The notes below the pieces were generated by a model that saw only the letters and a list, made by a program, of their open reading frames with translations, had not been told where the DNA came from and did no database searches. Shown here piece after piece: positions 47,092 through 61,054 of a stretch of DNA of 64,000 nt. A program made the translations under genes and the position numbers. This DNA is from Archilochus colubris. Lineage: Eukaryota > Chordata > Aves > Apodiformes > Trochilidae. Numbering within the stretch: the stretch's first letter is position 1; each line of letters opens with the position of its first letter. The stretch spans positions 10,600,519-10,664,518 of the forward strand of contig CM041090.1 of assembly GCA_023079485.1 (NCBI GenBank). The letters run 5' to 3'.

Positions 47092-50000
47092 CTGGAAGGA
47101 CTGAGCTGAAAGCTGGAATCTTTTGGTTGTCCTCATGTTTTGTAAGCACCAGACAACACAAAAGACAAATGAGTTTTGAAGTAACAGGTCCCTATAAGCC
47201 CAGTGATTTCTTTTGCACAAGGACATAAAGTTATTGGTACAAATTTATTTCTATATATATAAAAAAAAAGTCTTTAGGGCTAAAAATCATTTGCCTCCCA
47301 GTCACTTCTGAGTTAAGCCTTCTTTATAAGATAAAATTACTAAGACAAATAATTTTAAGAATTAAGGGGTTCTGTCTAGATGCTAAAGGGGATGTCAGGA
47401 TGTTGGTGAAATGAGAGGACAGAGCAGGATCTGGATGCTTCAAAATTTGGAAAAGGCACAAATTGGAAGTTTGGTGCAACACTGAAGATCTCTAGAATTT
47501 ACACAATTAGTATGGTAAACGGGGGATTATTAACATGAGGAAAGAGTAAGCATTTAAAAAGATAAACCTTTCAGTGGTTCAGTCTGAGAAGAAAAGAAAA
47601 TGTAAAAAACCACACAAAACCAAGATTGAATAAACAGTAAATAAATCAAATACATTAGCAGGACAACATGGCCATGCAGAAGAGATGCCTGGGAGGAGAA
47701 TTCTCTGTCTAGAATGAGGATTTAATGAAATAACCTGTTGTAACCCAAAACTGAGTTTCAAAATATACTAAGACTATAGTAAGTGTAAGGGTATGTAAAG
47801 GTGTATGAAGATTATGACATTGTCTCAGCTATTCTGAGGCTCACTTTCTGCAGCATCTGGAGTTCACAAACCCAATCTGTGTCACACAAAAGCATCTGCA
47901 GAATGAGCTGGAGGTTGTGTCTGTACTACATGGGAGGACTTGCAGCTTGTGTGCTGGATGCCTCCAAATAGCTTTGCCTATTGCTGTGAGTGATCCAAAT
48001 GTTGTAAAACTTAGTTCCTGAGGTCCTGTTTTTAGCCTGACTCTGCTAGGGTGCCCCACAAAGCCACTATTGACACCAATGCCAGGCCAACACTGGAGTT
48101 TACGAGAAGGAGCAGAAGGGACAGAGTCCAGTTACGTAAGCTGTAGCCACAGATATGAAAGATGGGGATGTCAGAGTCCAAAAGGAATTTGGAAGAACAT
48201 TCTTTTCCTTGCTGAAGAATTCCCATTGGTCAGGTATGAGGTAAGCTTCTGTTCTGGCCACGATGAGGTTTGTGATCTCAGTACCTTACACCTGAAGACT
48301 TTTTGTGCCAACTTTGTAAAGTTAAACAGTTCTGCTCTGTAACTGCTCTGTTCTGTTTGTAGCTGTGGACAAGGGTGTTGTTTATCAAATGAACAAGTCT
48401 AAAATGCAAAGAGTGCTTTTTCTGCCAGTGGGTTTTACCCTTGTTGTGCAGGAATCAATGAGATGATCATTCTCTCCTCTATGTGTCTCTGGTAAGACTG
48501 CCAAAAATGAGGCACCCAATTAACATCCAGTGGTCAGGTTTTTACTGTGGAGAGTCTTGCCTAAATAGGAACTGACCTGAATGAAGCCAATTCCAGGTAA
48601 ATCTGTGAAGTTTTATATCTTTTATCTCCTGTGTTCCTCAGACATCCATTTTTCCCTTCACACATCATTTAATATAAAAAACCTGTTAGGTTAGAAATGT
48701 AGAGTGAGCCAGAGGGACCCCCACAGCAGGGGTCTGCAGGGGAGAGACAGCATTCCAAAAACCAGGAACACAAGGTGTTGCTTCCCACTCTCCCCCAATC
48801 TTTTCTGGGCTGCCACCTTCTTTCCCTGACGTTCAGTATCTGCTCTCTCTGAGTGTAATTTAATGCTAATCAAGAAGTGAGTGGGAGCCATAAGCTCATT
48901 TCATTTAGAACCTGGAGATGGCCTCCTGAGAGAGGGCACTGGCTGCTTTCCTGCCACAAAAGCTTCTCCACCCCACTGCTGTAATTCTAACCACCAAGCT
49001 CTGGATTTCAAAATTCAACACCAGCTCAGATTTACGGAGCATTAAGCCTCTGAATTAAATGCTCAACATTCTCGTGGCGTCACCCTGACTGAGGAAAGGA
49101 TTTCATGGGCTGGGGTGCTCAACAAGGCCATAATTTATAAAATCAGGCAGAAGCTGCTCCTTTGAGTTTTACTTTGGCTTGCTGCAATTTCTTTTTATTA
49201 AGGCCCCAGCAGTATTTGTTGTTTTTCTGTTTGCTTTGATGTGGGAGTTTTAGATTAAATCTAAATAAATAAATGAGGTTTAAAATTAAATTAGGTTTCA
49301 TTTGCATGAGCTGGGGAGTGAAGAGCATCTTTCTTTCACCATGTAAAACCTAGCAGCCCCATTACCCGTCACAGAACCCTCAGTTGCTCCTGAAGAAAAA
49401 TGACATTTCCTTCCATGTAGAAAATACTTAAAAGTCCCAAGAATAGATTTATAGGAATATTTTAACCTTTTCTTTGATCCTTGAAATGTCATTGTTCTGT
49501 AGGCTACATTGCAAAATGTCACCTTTTGTGGGAGTCAAGGGATGGATTTGATCTTTGGAAGACATTTTGCAGATAATGCACTACAAGGTGCAAAGTGTTC
49601 ACTCCTGAAAAGAAGCTGAAAATGTTGTTGTCTGTAGAGATTTGTGCTTGTGGTGTACCTTAAGGACAAAAGGACTGTCTATGGTGAGGCTTCTACTCTT
49701 GACACAACAATGAAGAAAATAATAAGAGAGCACAGCACCTTCTTTTGTTTTAATGCACAACAGTTTTATTTTCATCACACTTAAAAGAGAAATTTAAGTA
49801 GTGTAAGCTGGTCACTTGAGAAATGCTTGCAAATGAACATGTTTGAAATGGAACCATTTTTTACAAGCACTAGTTTTTTGCTTTGCAGAGTGCACCTTAA
49901 TATCTTGACTGGCAAGAACAAAGCTGAGTAGTTGAGGAGGAAGCAGTGCTGACCCTTTGCTTGCTCTGATCTTGTCCCCTTTCATGGTTGTGCAGCCTGG

Positions 50001-53000
50001 CTCTCTCAACTCCTCTCTCTAGCTGTCCTACACCCAGTGTTCTCCAGGCCACCCACAGGGTGAATTTCCCAGCATGAAAACTCCTGACCTATTCTGAGAT
50101 TTTCATGATATCTGCAAAAATCTGGTGAGCCAAGGCAGATGCGAATCCATGGGTTCACACCGTGTCATTGCCACCTCTTTGCCTTGCATTGCCTCAAAAC
50201 CAGATCTATCTGAAAGATGCCACAGCTCTTATCACTGAGTATTATAAAGCTGTGCCTAATTCTGTAGCTCTTGCATGTGCATATTTTTCAATGAAACCTA
50301 TTGTTGTTGCCAAAATATATTAGATTTTTTCCCAGCATATCTGAGATGCTGTTTACTGTCCCAGTAGAGTTTGCAGTCCAAGCAGAGAGAAGACTGTGAG
50401 AATGCAATAAGGAAGGTAGTGGGTAAGAGAACAAAAAACATAGGTTGGCTCCTACCTTTTGGTTATCCAAGTTTAGTGCTCAACAGCACTGAATGAGTTC
50501 TGAGCCCAATAAATATTCAAAGATTTCCTGGCAGTGGTTCTTCAGGCTTCTTTCTGGCTGCTGAGCTGCCTGCCCCCAGTGGTGACACTGGGCTGAATCC
50601 CAGTCACCCTGGAGCTTGGGATGCAGACATAAAGATGTATAAAGAAATTTAAGAAGCCAGAGTGCAGAAGTCTGAAGGTTAAGGAGCAGATACTGCCATG
50701 GAGGAGATGGAATTCTGGATGACAGTGACCCTGCTTTGCACAGACTGGGAACTGTGACATGGTCCTAAGGGACTTTCAGGGAAGCCATAGAGACCTGAAC
50801 AACATTGTCTTCATAGACACTGGGCCCAAAATGATTTTATAAATACCTGATATGCTGGAAAAAAAAGAGTCTGGGAGTCACTGTCTTTTTTCAGTGTGAT
50901 GGGACTATGGGGAAGTGATGGCTGGTAGCATTCTGAACATGGTGAAATGAGGAAAGTGAGGATATCTCAATGGCAAGTTGTAGCAGGAAATGATGCATAT
51001 GTTGTACCTTAAGTAAAAATGTAGTAGGTAAGACTACAGATTAATTTTTATGGGGTTGCCCCTCCACTGGACAGACCTCTTAAATGGGTTCTGCATGAGA
51101 CAGACACCTCATTTCTTAAATAGTCTTTTGTCTTTATCTGTGTATCCTGTTTGGTGTCTGTGTGCTGCCAGAGATGAGCTCAAAATCAGAAGTGTGATAA
51201 GGTGTTGTGTGAAATTATGTCTTCATCTATGAGAGTAAGGTTGAAACACTTAAGTGTAACACAGTCAAGCCCAAAATGCTTTCAACATCTGAGTAAAGCT
51301 TAAAGATGAGCATGGGATGTTTCACTTGTACTGCAGGAAAAAGGTGATTATGTATAGACCTTCTGTTTTCAATGTTGATGGGATGTGTAGTATCTAGTTG
51401 CATCTTGTGCCCTGTTAGAGATAATAAGAATAGCATAAAACTATATTGGGATGTATATGGTTTATGCTATGTGACTTGTATGATATTGTGAAGTCAAAAA
51501 GATGATTTTGTTGTCTAGGGAAGCAACCAAATCTGTGGTAATAGAAGCATGTAGTGAATCATAAGAAATCACTGCATCTAAGAACTCTCTGACAGTCAAA
51601 GGTGAACTTTCCCCAGATAAATTGGTCATCTGTTGTCCTTGCCCTAAGAGGAAACAACTTAACTTCTAGGCATTTAGTGAGACTACACTTTTAAGTCCTA
51701 TTTTGAAAACATGGACACCATATTGCATTGTGAACTGAGGCTTTCTGCCCCAGCACTTAGGAAGCATCTCCTGAAATAATGAAGTGTTGCTGCAGTTGTC
51801 TTCTACACCTGAATGTGAGAGGAAGCATTGCACAGAATCTGGAGCAGAAATTCAAAATTAAGTTTCAAGTAGATATTACTTTACTTGGCTATTTTCCTCA
51901 TCTCCCCAGAAGACTGAGAATCATCACACAAACCAGAAACTCTTGAGATTCAAGGAGGCAATGAAAGTCTACAGCTCCTTCAGAAATACTGCTGCGCCTG
52001 TTTTTCTTCTCAGTTATATAATCCAAATAATTGTGTTTGTTCTCTAATACAGTAAAATTGATTTATCCTCCCTTTAAATCTTATATTTGGGACTCTCAAG
52101 GTGATCTGTGATATGAGCCATGCCATTCTATGGGCCATGATGTATCTGCATGGGGTAGTGGTCAGACTTTGGAATGAGATTTTTTTGAGGCATTGAAGTG
52201 TCAGGGTGTGTTTCCAGGTCCACTGCTAGAGGAGGTTTGGGGTGATTCTTCCCCAGTATATTTCTTTAGCTTCTAGCTATCTGTATTTCAGGTGTTTCCT
52301 GAGCCAAAAGCTCCACCTGAACCATTAACAACTGATAGACCTGTCCTCCATGAATTTATCTAATCACATTTGGAGCCATTTATAGTTTTGACCTCCACAG
52401 AAATCCATGGCAGTTTAATTCCAAAATTCAAGTGTGGGTTGTGGGAAAAATCATTTTTGTAATTTGTTTTAAACCTGCTGCTTGATCATTTTACTGGCTG
52501 CCTCCTTGTCCTTGTGGCATAAGAAATAGTGAATAATCATCCCCCATTCAAATTCTGTATGCTATTCATGATTTTAAAGGTTTTTATAATATTCATCCTC
52601 AGTCATATTTTTTTCAGTCTGCAGAGGTCTGAACTATTTCTTTCTCATCTGGAAGCTGCTTTATACCTCTCAACTGACAGTATTGCAACATTATTGTCAT
52701 TTTTTCTGGTTCTATTGTGTCCTTTTCAAGGTGGAAAACCATAGTTATGCATAGTATATGTAAACTCTCTATTGATTTATATAGGAGCATATTTAGGACT
52801 TCTTAATTCTGTCTTATTCATACTTTTTCATGATAGCTACATCCCTGGTTCAATTTCACAGCAGAAGAATACAGAGGGATGTAATTGGAAAGGTGTGGTT
52901 TAGCACAACCCAATGGTGTCAGAAGAAGTTGTGTTCCCCAGAATTTCAAATCTACAGCTCAAATAATGATTTATAATTTTCTTAGCTATGTTCTCCATCC

Positions 53001-55394
53001 ATCAGCCTTCATTTCACATTCTAATGCTCTCATTCTTCAGTATCATGAATTGCTCATCTAGAAAACCTATTAATGGAAGATGTCAGAAATGTAGGTGAAT
53101 TATGCTTCTCTGTTATTTTGAGAAATTAACTCCTGGATGCCTTGCATTTCTGAACTGTTTGGTTTCACTTAGGATGCTGTGCTTTTAAAGAGTTAGTGCC
53201 TAATAATACCAACCTGCTTTAAGATAGAAGGCCAAGTACTTAGGATTTGATTTATCATATGGATTTAATGCAATCCCCATATTAATAAAGACAACTTTTC
53301 TCCTTTTTTAAGAGGTACTGAGCAGGGAGTAGGAGAAAAATTAGATTTCTGAGTTATTTTGTGTCATGAGCCACATTGCATGAGCACACATTGAAGCGTG
53401 ATTTTGTCATTCCCATTGGCATATGGAGATTTTCAGAGCACTTAAGCTTTGCCAGTCCTCCTACCCACAAAAGGTAATGTTTGAGTTGAATGTTCAAAGA
53501 ACACGATTTTTGAATTGTGTGTTGAGTTTCTAAGTTCAGAATATTACTTGTTTTCAGATTGGAATTTGTATCCACATCCAAAACCTTTTCCCCCATCTGC
53601 CACTTCCCCACCCCATACTCCACGGGGACTGTTTAATAATCACTTGTGCCACTGTTCTCACCTTGGGAAAACATGATCTTGAGGAATTTCTTCTCAAGAA
53701 GACATTATTTGGAACCTGCTGGAGAAGCCCATCAGGAAAGCTGTGCATGGGAGGGGGTGGCTGAGTCACGGGCAGCTTAAGGACTGCACAGTTGCAGCTG
53801 TTTAAGAAAACTCCAGCTAACAAAAAGCTCAGAAAACAGAAAGCAAAGCTTCACAGAAGAGCAAAGAAGGTGCTGTATCTTGGACAGCTATTGTAATGAT
53901 TGGGTCTTGTGGAGCTCTCACCACAAGTTCCTTTTTCTCTCTGTGCTCCCTGCCTTCCTCCTACAGCCCTTTTCATGGCATCTTTGTTTCTCCTCCCTTG
54001 GTCCTAAACCAGCCCCCCTCTTTACTGCATCCTCCTTCTGCTGCCTCCAGTGACTCTGGGAGTGCACAGTCCCAAGAGAAATGACCAGTCCCTTAGCAGG
54101 GATATAGTTTGAAACCCAGCACACTGGCACAGTACTGGCATGTAGAACAAGAACTGGCTCTGGAAAGCATTCCCAACTACTTCAAAGTAGACTGAGATTT
54201 TTGCAGCCAGCCTCCTGACAACAGGTACTTAGGGGAAAAAAGGAGGAAAAACAGATGTATCACATTATGGGCTGAAGGTTCTTTGCACAAGTCTGCTGGA
54301 GGTATTCTGATGTGATGCCTGGACAGGGGTGATGACAGTGGGTCTGCAAGATGGTTTTAGTCTCTGGTAGGGTAATGTCATTTGTGGTGCTGAAGGAAGA
54401 CCTGGCTGGCTGTGTGAAGAGGTACCTGAACTTTTGTTTCAGCTTGAATATTGTGCTTGCACTACACTTTCTCTTCCTCTCTGAGCCCTCTGTGTTGAGG
54501 TTCTTAGAACAATACTTTTCCCAAGTGTTTGGGCAATGTTTTGAAACAAGGGCCTATATGTGTTGTTGTATAGCATAGCTCTGTGGTGTATATATTAGAA
54601 TATCTCCACCTTCTTCACCTCGTAAAGCCTGAATGCATAATTATTTCCACTTACTTTCTCCCTCTTCCCCTCTCCAAGCTGACAGCAATGTACAAGTGAT
54701 GCGTTAGCAATGCACCTGAGCCCTTCTGTCGTAGCTGTCTGAAATTTAAGTCCTTATGAGGGACCATGGAAGCCACAATTTTTTATTGTGCCCTAAGGCT
54801 GTTGTGAATGAATCATCAAAATATTATGATTCAGTTGTAGACAAAACCTCTGGTTTCTTCTCTGGTGCCATGAGCAAGAAAACACAGATCTGATAATTCT
54901 ATGACTTTTGGTCTCAGGTGCTGCTTTGTCCCTTTAACACAAGAACTGTGCTGGTTCTTACTGCTAGTGTCTCTACTTGCTAGTAGTACATGACTCTTCT
55001 TCTCAGGCTTGACTTAATTCAGGGGCAAATGATAACATAAAGACTCTCCTTGTGTCTCTGGGTTTGTCTCTACTTCAGATGCTCCTCTCCCCTATGCCCC
55101 CATGCTTTAGTTCTTTCATATTAGAGCACATGCAGAGTGTAATGCCCAAGTGTTGGGAAGGCTGTGATGACACATCTCACAGCCATCTCTGACACAGATA
55201 CCCAACCAGCTGTGTTCAGACAGCCCACACTGCAGGATTTTTGCTTGTTATGTCTAAAAAAATGACTCTCCCCTGGGCTTTGCCAGTGTGGGCCCCAGGG
55301 CCATAACTGTGCAAACTGCATCAGGGAAGAAGAGGTGCCTGACTCAGGCACTGACTCAGATGAAGGGCTAAGTAGTTCTAAAACCTTGGTGTTG

Positions 55395-55400
55395 CTCAGG
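55395..55400. repeat. Target-site duplication CTCAGG, left copy
   Basis: Six bases immediately before LTR copy B, repeated exactly at 56241-56246. Confidence 0.85.
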
Positions 55401-56240
55401 TGTCCTGGTTTGGGCCAGGATAAAGGTGATTTTCTGTCTTGTACTTTTGCTTTCAGCTCAGTACTCAGTACTTTTGCTTACTCTCTTGTAAGTAGCTGCA
55501 CTTGCTGAAATTAACAGCAAGTTTCCCAGTCAGTGTCTGCTCCTAGGACTGATAACACTCGATGTTTATAGTTACTGCTAGAGACTGGTGTGCAGAGCCA
55601 AGGGCACTGCTCAGCTCTGAGGAACATTTTACCCTCCAGAAGGAATAAAGAGGTCCCACCTGCAGCCTCCTTTGGGGAGGAACGGACAAGAGAGATGCCA
55701 GAATTGACCAAACAGAGTATTCCATCCCATACACCTCATACTCAGGATAAATTTCAGGCATCACAAGGGTCAAGCCAGATTTCCTGCTTCCAGCTTCCTG
55801 CGTTTCCTGCCCTTCCTGCCTTTCCTGCTTCCCTTCCTTCACCCGTTCCCTGTTTCCTTCGGCATCCTGGGAGGATTCCGTCCCTTCCTCTGCCTGTGGT
55901 TCTGATCCATCCCAGCCCATATCTGTGTGTTCCTGCCTCCAGTTCCCAGCTGCTGCTGACTCCAGGATTCCAGCCTGGACTTTCCCAGGGCTGCCCTGCA
56001 GCCTCCGTGGTGACGTGAGAGTTACTGGGGGAAAGGGGAGAGGAATGTGGTATCCATTTTCCTATATATTTGTATATATTTAGTAATTTTTCCTGTTTAT
56101 CATTACTGTTTATTTAAAGCTGTTTAGTTTAGTTTCCAAGCCATAAGTCTCTCTCCCTTGTTCTCTCTCCTCAGGGAGAGGGATTAATAGGGAGCATCTG
56201 TGACTCGGTTTAATTGCTGGGCCAGTGTTAAACCCTGACA
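55401..56240 (+). mobile_element. Solo LTR of an endogenous retrovirus, copy B
   Basis: An 840-bp element running from TGTCCTGGTTTGGGCC to GTTAAACCCTGACA, with a perfect 6-bp CTCAGG duplication on both sides. It is the inverted relative of 1492-2290 and aligns to it from end to end with indels. The 6-bp duplication favours a class II (ERVK-type) integrase, although I cannot fix the family without a library. The plus strand is taken as sense from its TGTCCTGGTTT start. A TATATATTTGTATATATT segment near 56063 could supply a promoter. It has four TTCCTGCNN units at 55795-55828, against two in copy A. No internal retroviral genes are present. Confidence 0.86.
55795..55828. repeat. 9-bp minisatellite inside LTR copy B
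   Basis: TTCCTGC starts at 55795, 55804, 55813 and 55822, a 9-base period. Copy A has only two matching units (reverse-complemented, 1901 and 1910), so the array changed length after or during amplification of the family. Confidence 0.8.
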
Positions 56241-56246
56241 CTCAGG
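56241..56246. repeat. Target-site duplication CTCAGG, right copy
   Basis: Exact match to 55395-55400, immediately after the terminal CA of LTR copy B. Confidence 0.85.
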
Positions 56247-59082
56247 TTAGGTCTGTCAGATTGTCAGTCTCTATAGCACTGATGCACTCATGAGGTGTTA
56301 ATTCTGGCCCACAGGCTAACTGTGTACTCTCCTCAGCTCTTACCATGATGACAAGCTATCTTTCCTTCCCATTCCTACTTATAAAATGTGTTTTATTTGT
56401 CAAATTATGGAATGTAAAACTAGACTGTAGCTGCAAAAATCCTGAGAAAATGTCTGTGGGAATTTTTTTCCCCTTTTGGATCTTCCCATGTGGTTTACTT
56501 TTTGTTTCTTCCCTACTCCTTTGTAAATCTGAGAGGAAGACAGTACCTCTCTAGACAAGTTTCAAACCAGTGAACAGGTTTCTTCTCAGGGCTCCTCCTG
56601 TGCTTTTCAGACACAGTTCCGCGTTCTTGTCTTCAGGCCTGGCCTTACACAATAATTGTATGAGCCTTTTGCTCTGCATCTCCTGCCATGAATCAGCTTT
56701 AGTACCCTTCATTATTTCTGTGACTGTCAGGAAACTAGATGGAAGTTGCCTCTTTAGATCTTCTCTTTCACTCATTCAGTACTGGACCTGACAAATAAAT
56801 GAAGATCTCTTCTGCAGAAAGTTTACAGAAGTCCAGAGAAAGACAGATACTGTACAAGGTGATGTTTGGCATGGTTGCACTGGTTTGAGGGCTCATTGTT
56901 TGCATCCCTGTGGGTGATGATGTGTTGGAGAGGGTTTGCTTCCAATACCCACGGGATGATGTGTTCATGGTGAGCTATCATGGAGTGGAGGCAGGAGGTA
57001 GAACAAAGGGAGAGAAGATGTCCAGAATAAACATTGGGAAAAGCCAAGGATAATAATGGCATAAGTAATACTTCAGGACGTGGGTTTGTTCAGTTAGCAC
57101 TTGCTTGCCAGGTCTGCTCACTTTTCCTGAAGTTACATGTCTAGAGAGCAAAAGTAGGACTGTGCTGACATTGACATCTAAGTAACTGATGAGAAAGGCA
57201 GAATCATTTGCCTGCTGTCTGCTGATTTCCAGATGTCATTAAAGAACCTTCATTTTTCTTTTACATTTCATGTTTCTTGCCCTTTCTGCTACTCCTTTAC
57301 AAAGAAATAACCAGACAAAAATCCCTTTTTTCTAGCGGGCTATACAAAATTCTCTATGAGTTGCTTCATGTTGTCATGCATTTTTCATAGTGCTCCAGCT
57401 CCTTAATGCCCAATTTTTGTCTTTAGTCTTCCATCATTCCTTTTGAAGAAATCCTGGAGATGAATCTAATGGCTAGCTGCTTCTACAGGATTGCTCTAAG
57501 CCTGGCAGGACCTCAGCTTGTGGAGTAGAATAGTACATCAGTGTAATACAATGTCTTCCCGGGTAAGCAATTAAACTACACCAACAGTGACCCCTGAAAT
57601 GCAGTGTCCTGGCATAAAGTAATTTTTTTTCATGTTAAAGGTTTATATTGCTTCCTCAGGAGCTGGCTTGGGAGTCTTTTCACATGACAGTCTGGATGTA
57701 ATTGGTGCATGCTGCAAATTTATTCCTCCAGCAGGTCAAATAAGCAGTGTATTTCATTGCTAAGCTGAGTGGGGCTTTTATTTTCTCAAATTATATTTCT
57801 ATTAAATATTCATTTGTCTGTTTCATAGTCCACAGAGGATATGGACTGTTTAGTGCTTCCAGCAAGTGGATTTGCCCAATGGGTTATCTCTTCCTCCAGC
57901 TTCTCCTTTAGTGACTTTTGTGCCAGCAGAGGAGTGGTCTGAGTGTGGGCATCATTCATGTAGTCACAGCTTTCTCCCCAGGATAAAAAAGCCTTAGGAA
58001 CCACCTCAGCAGATGGCTTGGAAGCTCTTAGTGGTGCAGCAGTCTAGGGTCTAGCTGCAGGTTTTTTTTATTTACTGTGGTTTCAAAGAGTTGTAGGCTT
58101 CTGGTGTGAGCAGTTTATATTGAAATTGAGCTTGATAGGCTGTGTCCTCCCATGGATCAATAGAGAGTGCAAAGCTGTGTACAGCTGAAGAGAAAATGTC
58201 CACTAGGAAAACTTTAGGGATGCAAGGGGAAGTGTGAAAAAAATAAGAAAATGCATATCATCATTTTTTGTAGAGAAATCCTGTATCTGCTTTTTGCTGC
58301 ATTTGCAATGCAATATTATATTTAATAATACTATGACAATAGTTCTGAAATAATCCCCTTTAGTGGAATATGATAATTTGCATGCAAGTTTCAAAACATT
58401 TGTATTATTTTAATTTTCTTGCTCCCTGTTTTCATTATCACAATGTTTCCGAATTAGACCTCTTATAGACATTCTCAGTAAATCATTTACAATGATAATT
58501 TTGCAAGTAACCTTATTAGACATGTTGTTTCCTGCAGCTAAGGCAGCTAATGATGAACTTAATTTCACCATTTGTACATATGCCCAATGTGGTTCTCCTT
58601 AGCTTCTAATTTAGGGAATAAAGTAAATAAAAAGGGATCTAAATTATTGTCAGTCTTGCATTAACCCTGTGTATGATCCAACTTACCCTGTTCCCTTGGG
58701 GAAATAAAAACCTGTGGTCTCTTAATTTCAGCCTGCTTATAATATAATTTAAATTATGTTCTTTAACTGCATGACTCCTCATACATAGTTGAGCTTGGCA
58801 ATATTTTGATAATGTAAGGGTGTTAAGGGAGAGGGATGGGAAGTAATTACTTAGCCATTTGCTCATTTAAAAGCTTATTTTCTAGTAATGTTTACTGCAG
58901 AAGTTGGAGGGGAGATAAATATTGAAAATATAAAAAAGAAATTTTCATATAGATTACATCCTACCAGTCTAAGACTTTAGCTTAAGCACTCATAAACTGG
59001 AGAAACAGATGCACCTCCATCCTCTCAGGTCAGGAGGTTTGCCATCCCTTAAAAAAGCTCCTTTCCCAACAATCTAGAGGCT
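56247..59082. other. Unique non-coding sequence
   Basis: No exon, RNA gene or repeat family is recognised. The sequence becomes AT-rich to the right (58200-58950). Short open frames only. Confidence 0.6.
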
Positions 59083-59713
59083 GAATCATGGAATCATAGA
59101 ATGGGCTGGGTTGGAAGGGACCTCAGAGATCATCAAGTCCAACCCTTGATCCACTCCCGCTGCAGTTCCCAGCCCATGGCACTGAGTGCCACATCCAGTC
59201 TCTTTTGAAATATCTCCAGACACGGAGAATCCACTACTTCCCTGGGCAGCCCATTCCAATGGCTGATCACCCTCTCCAGAAAGAAATTCTAATCTCCAAC
59301 CTAAACCTCCCCTGGCACAACTTGAGACCCTGCCCTCTTGTCTTGCTGAGAGTTGCCTGGGAAAAGAGCCCAACCCCCCCCTGGCTCCAACCTCCTTTCA
59401 GGGAGTTGTAGAGAGTGATGAGGTCTCCCCTGAGCCTCCTCTTCTCCAGCCTCAACACCCCCAGCTCCCTCAGCCCTTCCTCACAGGACTTGTGCTGGAT
59501 CCCTTCACAGCCTCCTTGCTCTTCTCTGGACCTGCTCCAGCACCTCAATCTCCTTCCTGAGCTGAGGGGCCCAGAACTGGACACAGGACTCAAGCTGTGG
59601 CCTCACCAGGGCTGAGCACAGGGGCAGAATCCCTTCCCTGGACCTGCTGGCCACACTGTTCCTGATCCAGGCCAGGATGCCATTGGAACTTCTTGGCCAC
59701 CTGGGCACACTCA
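59083..59713 (-). mobile_element. CR1 LINE, 5'-truncated, young-type
   Basis: The left edge has GAATCATGGAATCATAGAAT and the GGGACCTCAGAG 3' UTR block of the young subfamily. Minus-strand coding remnants at 59505-59690 read [15 protein letters not shown], then [16 protein letters not shown], and end at the shared QRRARRL-stop. Copy-specific changes are a 4-base deletion near 59286 (AAATTCTAATCTCC, lacking a TTCT unit) and a 2-base insertion near 59692 (ATTGGAACTTCTTGG). Homology fades after GGGCACACT near 59711. Confidence 0.93.
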
Positions 59714-60199
59714 TGGTGCTCATAGTTCTGCTTCTCACAATCTTGTGAAGGTACTGATGAAAATCCAGAGCCTGATGGTGAGATGCTGAGCTGGCAGAGT
59801 GTGCTTTCATTCCACTTCTTGCTTCACTGCCTGGTTAATTATTTTTGCATAGAAGAAAACACTAAAAGACCATCCCAAAATATAGAATAGCTTAAGTATA
59901 TAGTGCTCTGCAAGCAATTTGGTGATAAAATTTTGAATCTTTAGGGCCATTAAGCCTGGTTTTCTTCTATCCTTGGTGAATGCTCTCTTCTCTGAGCTAT
60001 TACATAAAAACTAAGTGCACGCTTTTGTGAATTCAAACATTCATTTTCATAACTTTTTTTTTCCTTCTAATGAGCACTATAAAGAGCATTCTGGATAACC
60101 TAGAATGCTTCCTGATGAGCACGGCAATGGTTTCCCATTTTGTGGTGCTGAAGAATTTTACACTGAACTTAATTTGAAGCACATCTTTATCTCAGTTCA
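59714..60199. other. Spacer between two CR1 copies, no recognised content
   Basis: About 490 bases of AT-rich sequence with no recognised gene or repeat. It separates two CR1 insertions of different subfamilies. Confidence 0.55.
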
Positions 60200-61054
60200 C
60201 AAAAATCAAAGAATCATTGAGGCTGGAAAGGACCTCTTGAGATCACGTCCAGCCTAGGACTTAACACCACCACATCAGCCAGACCATGGCACTGAGTGCC
60301 ACATCCAGTCTCTTCTTAAACACCTCCAGGGATGGTGACTCCACGACTTCCCTGGGCAGTCCATTCCAATGTCTGATCACCCTTTCCAGTAGGAAGTGCT
60401 TCCCTATATCCAACCTAAACCTCCCCTGGGGCAGCTTCAGGCCATGCCCTCTCCTCCTGCTGCTGGGTTCCTGGGCAAAGAGCCAGACCCCCACCTGACT
60501 CCAGCCTCCCTTCAGGTAGTGATAAGGTCCCCCCTGAGTCTCCTCAACAACTTCCTCCTAAACAACCCCATCTCCTCTAGCCTCTCCTTATCAGACTTTC
60601 CCTCTAGTCCCTTCACAGCCTCCTTGCTCTCCTCTGGACCTGCTCCAGCACCTCAATATTTTTCTTGAAGTGAGTGGCCTGGAGCTGAACACAGAACTCA
60701 AGGTGAGACCTCACCAGTGCTGAGCACAAAGGGAGAATTATGTCCCTGGTCCTGCTGGCCACACCATTCCTCATCCAAGCCAGGATGCCATTGCCCTTTG
60801 TGGTCTGGTGACACTGCTGGCTTGTGTTCAGTCAGTTGTCAACCAGTACTCCCAGGTCCCTCTCTGCTGTTCCACTCTCCAGCCACTCTTCTCCCGGTCT
60901 GTAGCACTGTGTGGGATTATTATGGCCAAAATGTAGGACCCACCACTTGTTCTTGCTGGACCTTATACCCTTGGCCTCAGCCCACTGACCCAGCCTGTCC
61001 AGGTCCCTCTGCAGCATCTTCCTCCCCTACAGCAAATCAACACTTCCCCCCCCA
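60200..61054 (-). mobile_element. CR1 LINE, related but older subfamily, 5'-truncated
   Basis: The left end AATCAAAGAATCATTGAGG is a degraded CR1 3' terminus. It has a different 3' UTR from the young copies (ACCTCTTGAGATCACGTCC) but shares GGCACTGAGTGCCACATCCA. It reaches further 5' than its neighbours: the minus strand at 60832-61017 encodes [25 protein letters not shown] and [11 protein letters not shown], the block just after the RT active site. The right edge stops near a C-rich run (61047-61054), before the FADD motif. It also carries the AGGAGGCTGTGAAGGGA sequence of the young copies. Confidence 0.9.

Larger units (their letters stand above)
42981..55400. other. Long unique non-coding stretch
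   Basis: More than 12 kb without a recognised exon or repeat family. It includes the 11-bp-stem hairpin at 43159-43185 and T17 followed by an acceptor-like end (47047-47091). A 119-codon plus-strand frame at 43861-44220 has no recognised domain and no splice signals that I can support. Confidence 0.55.
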
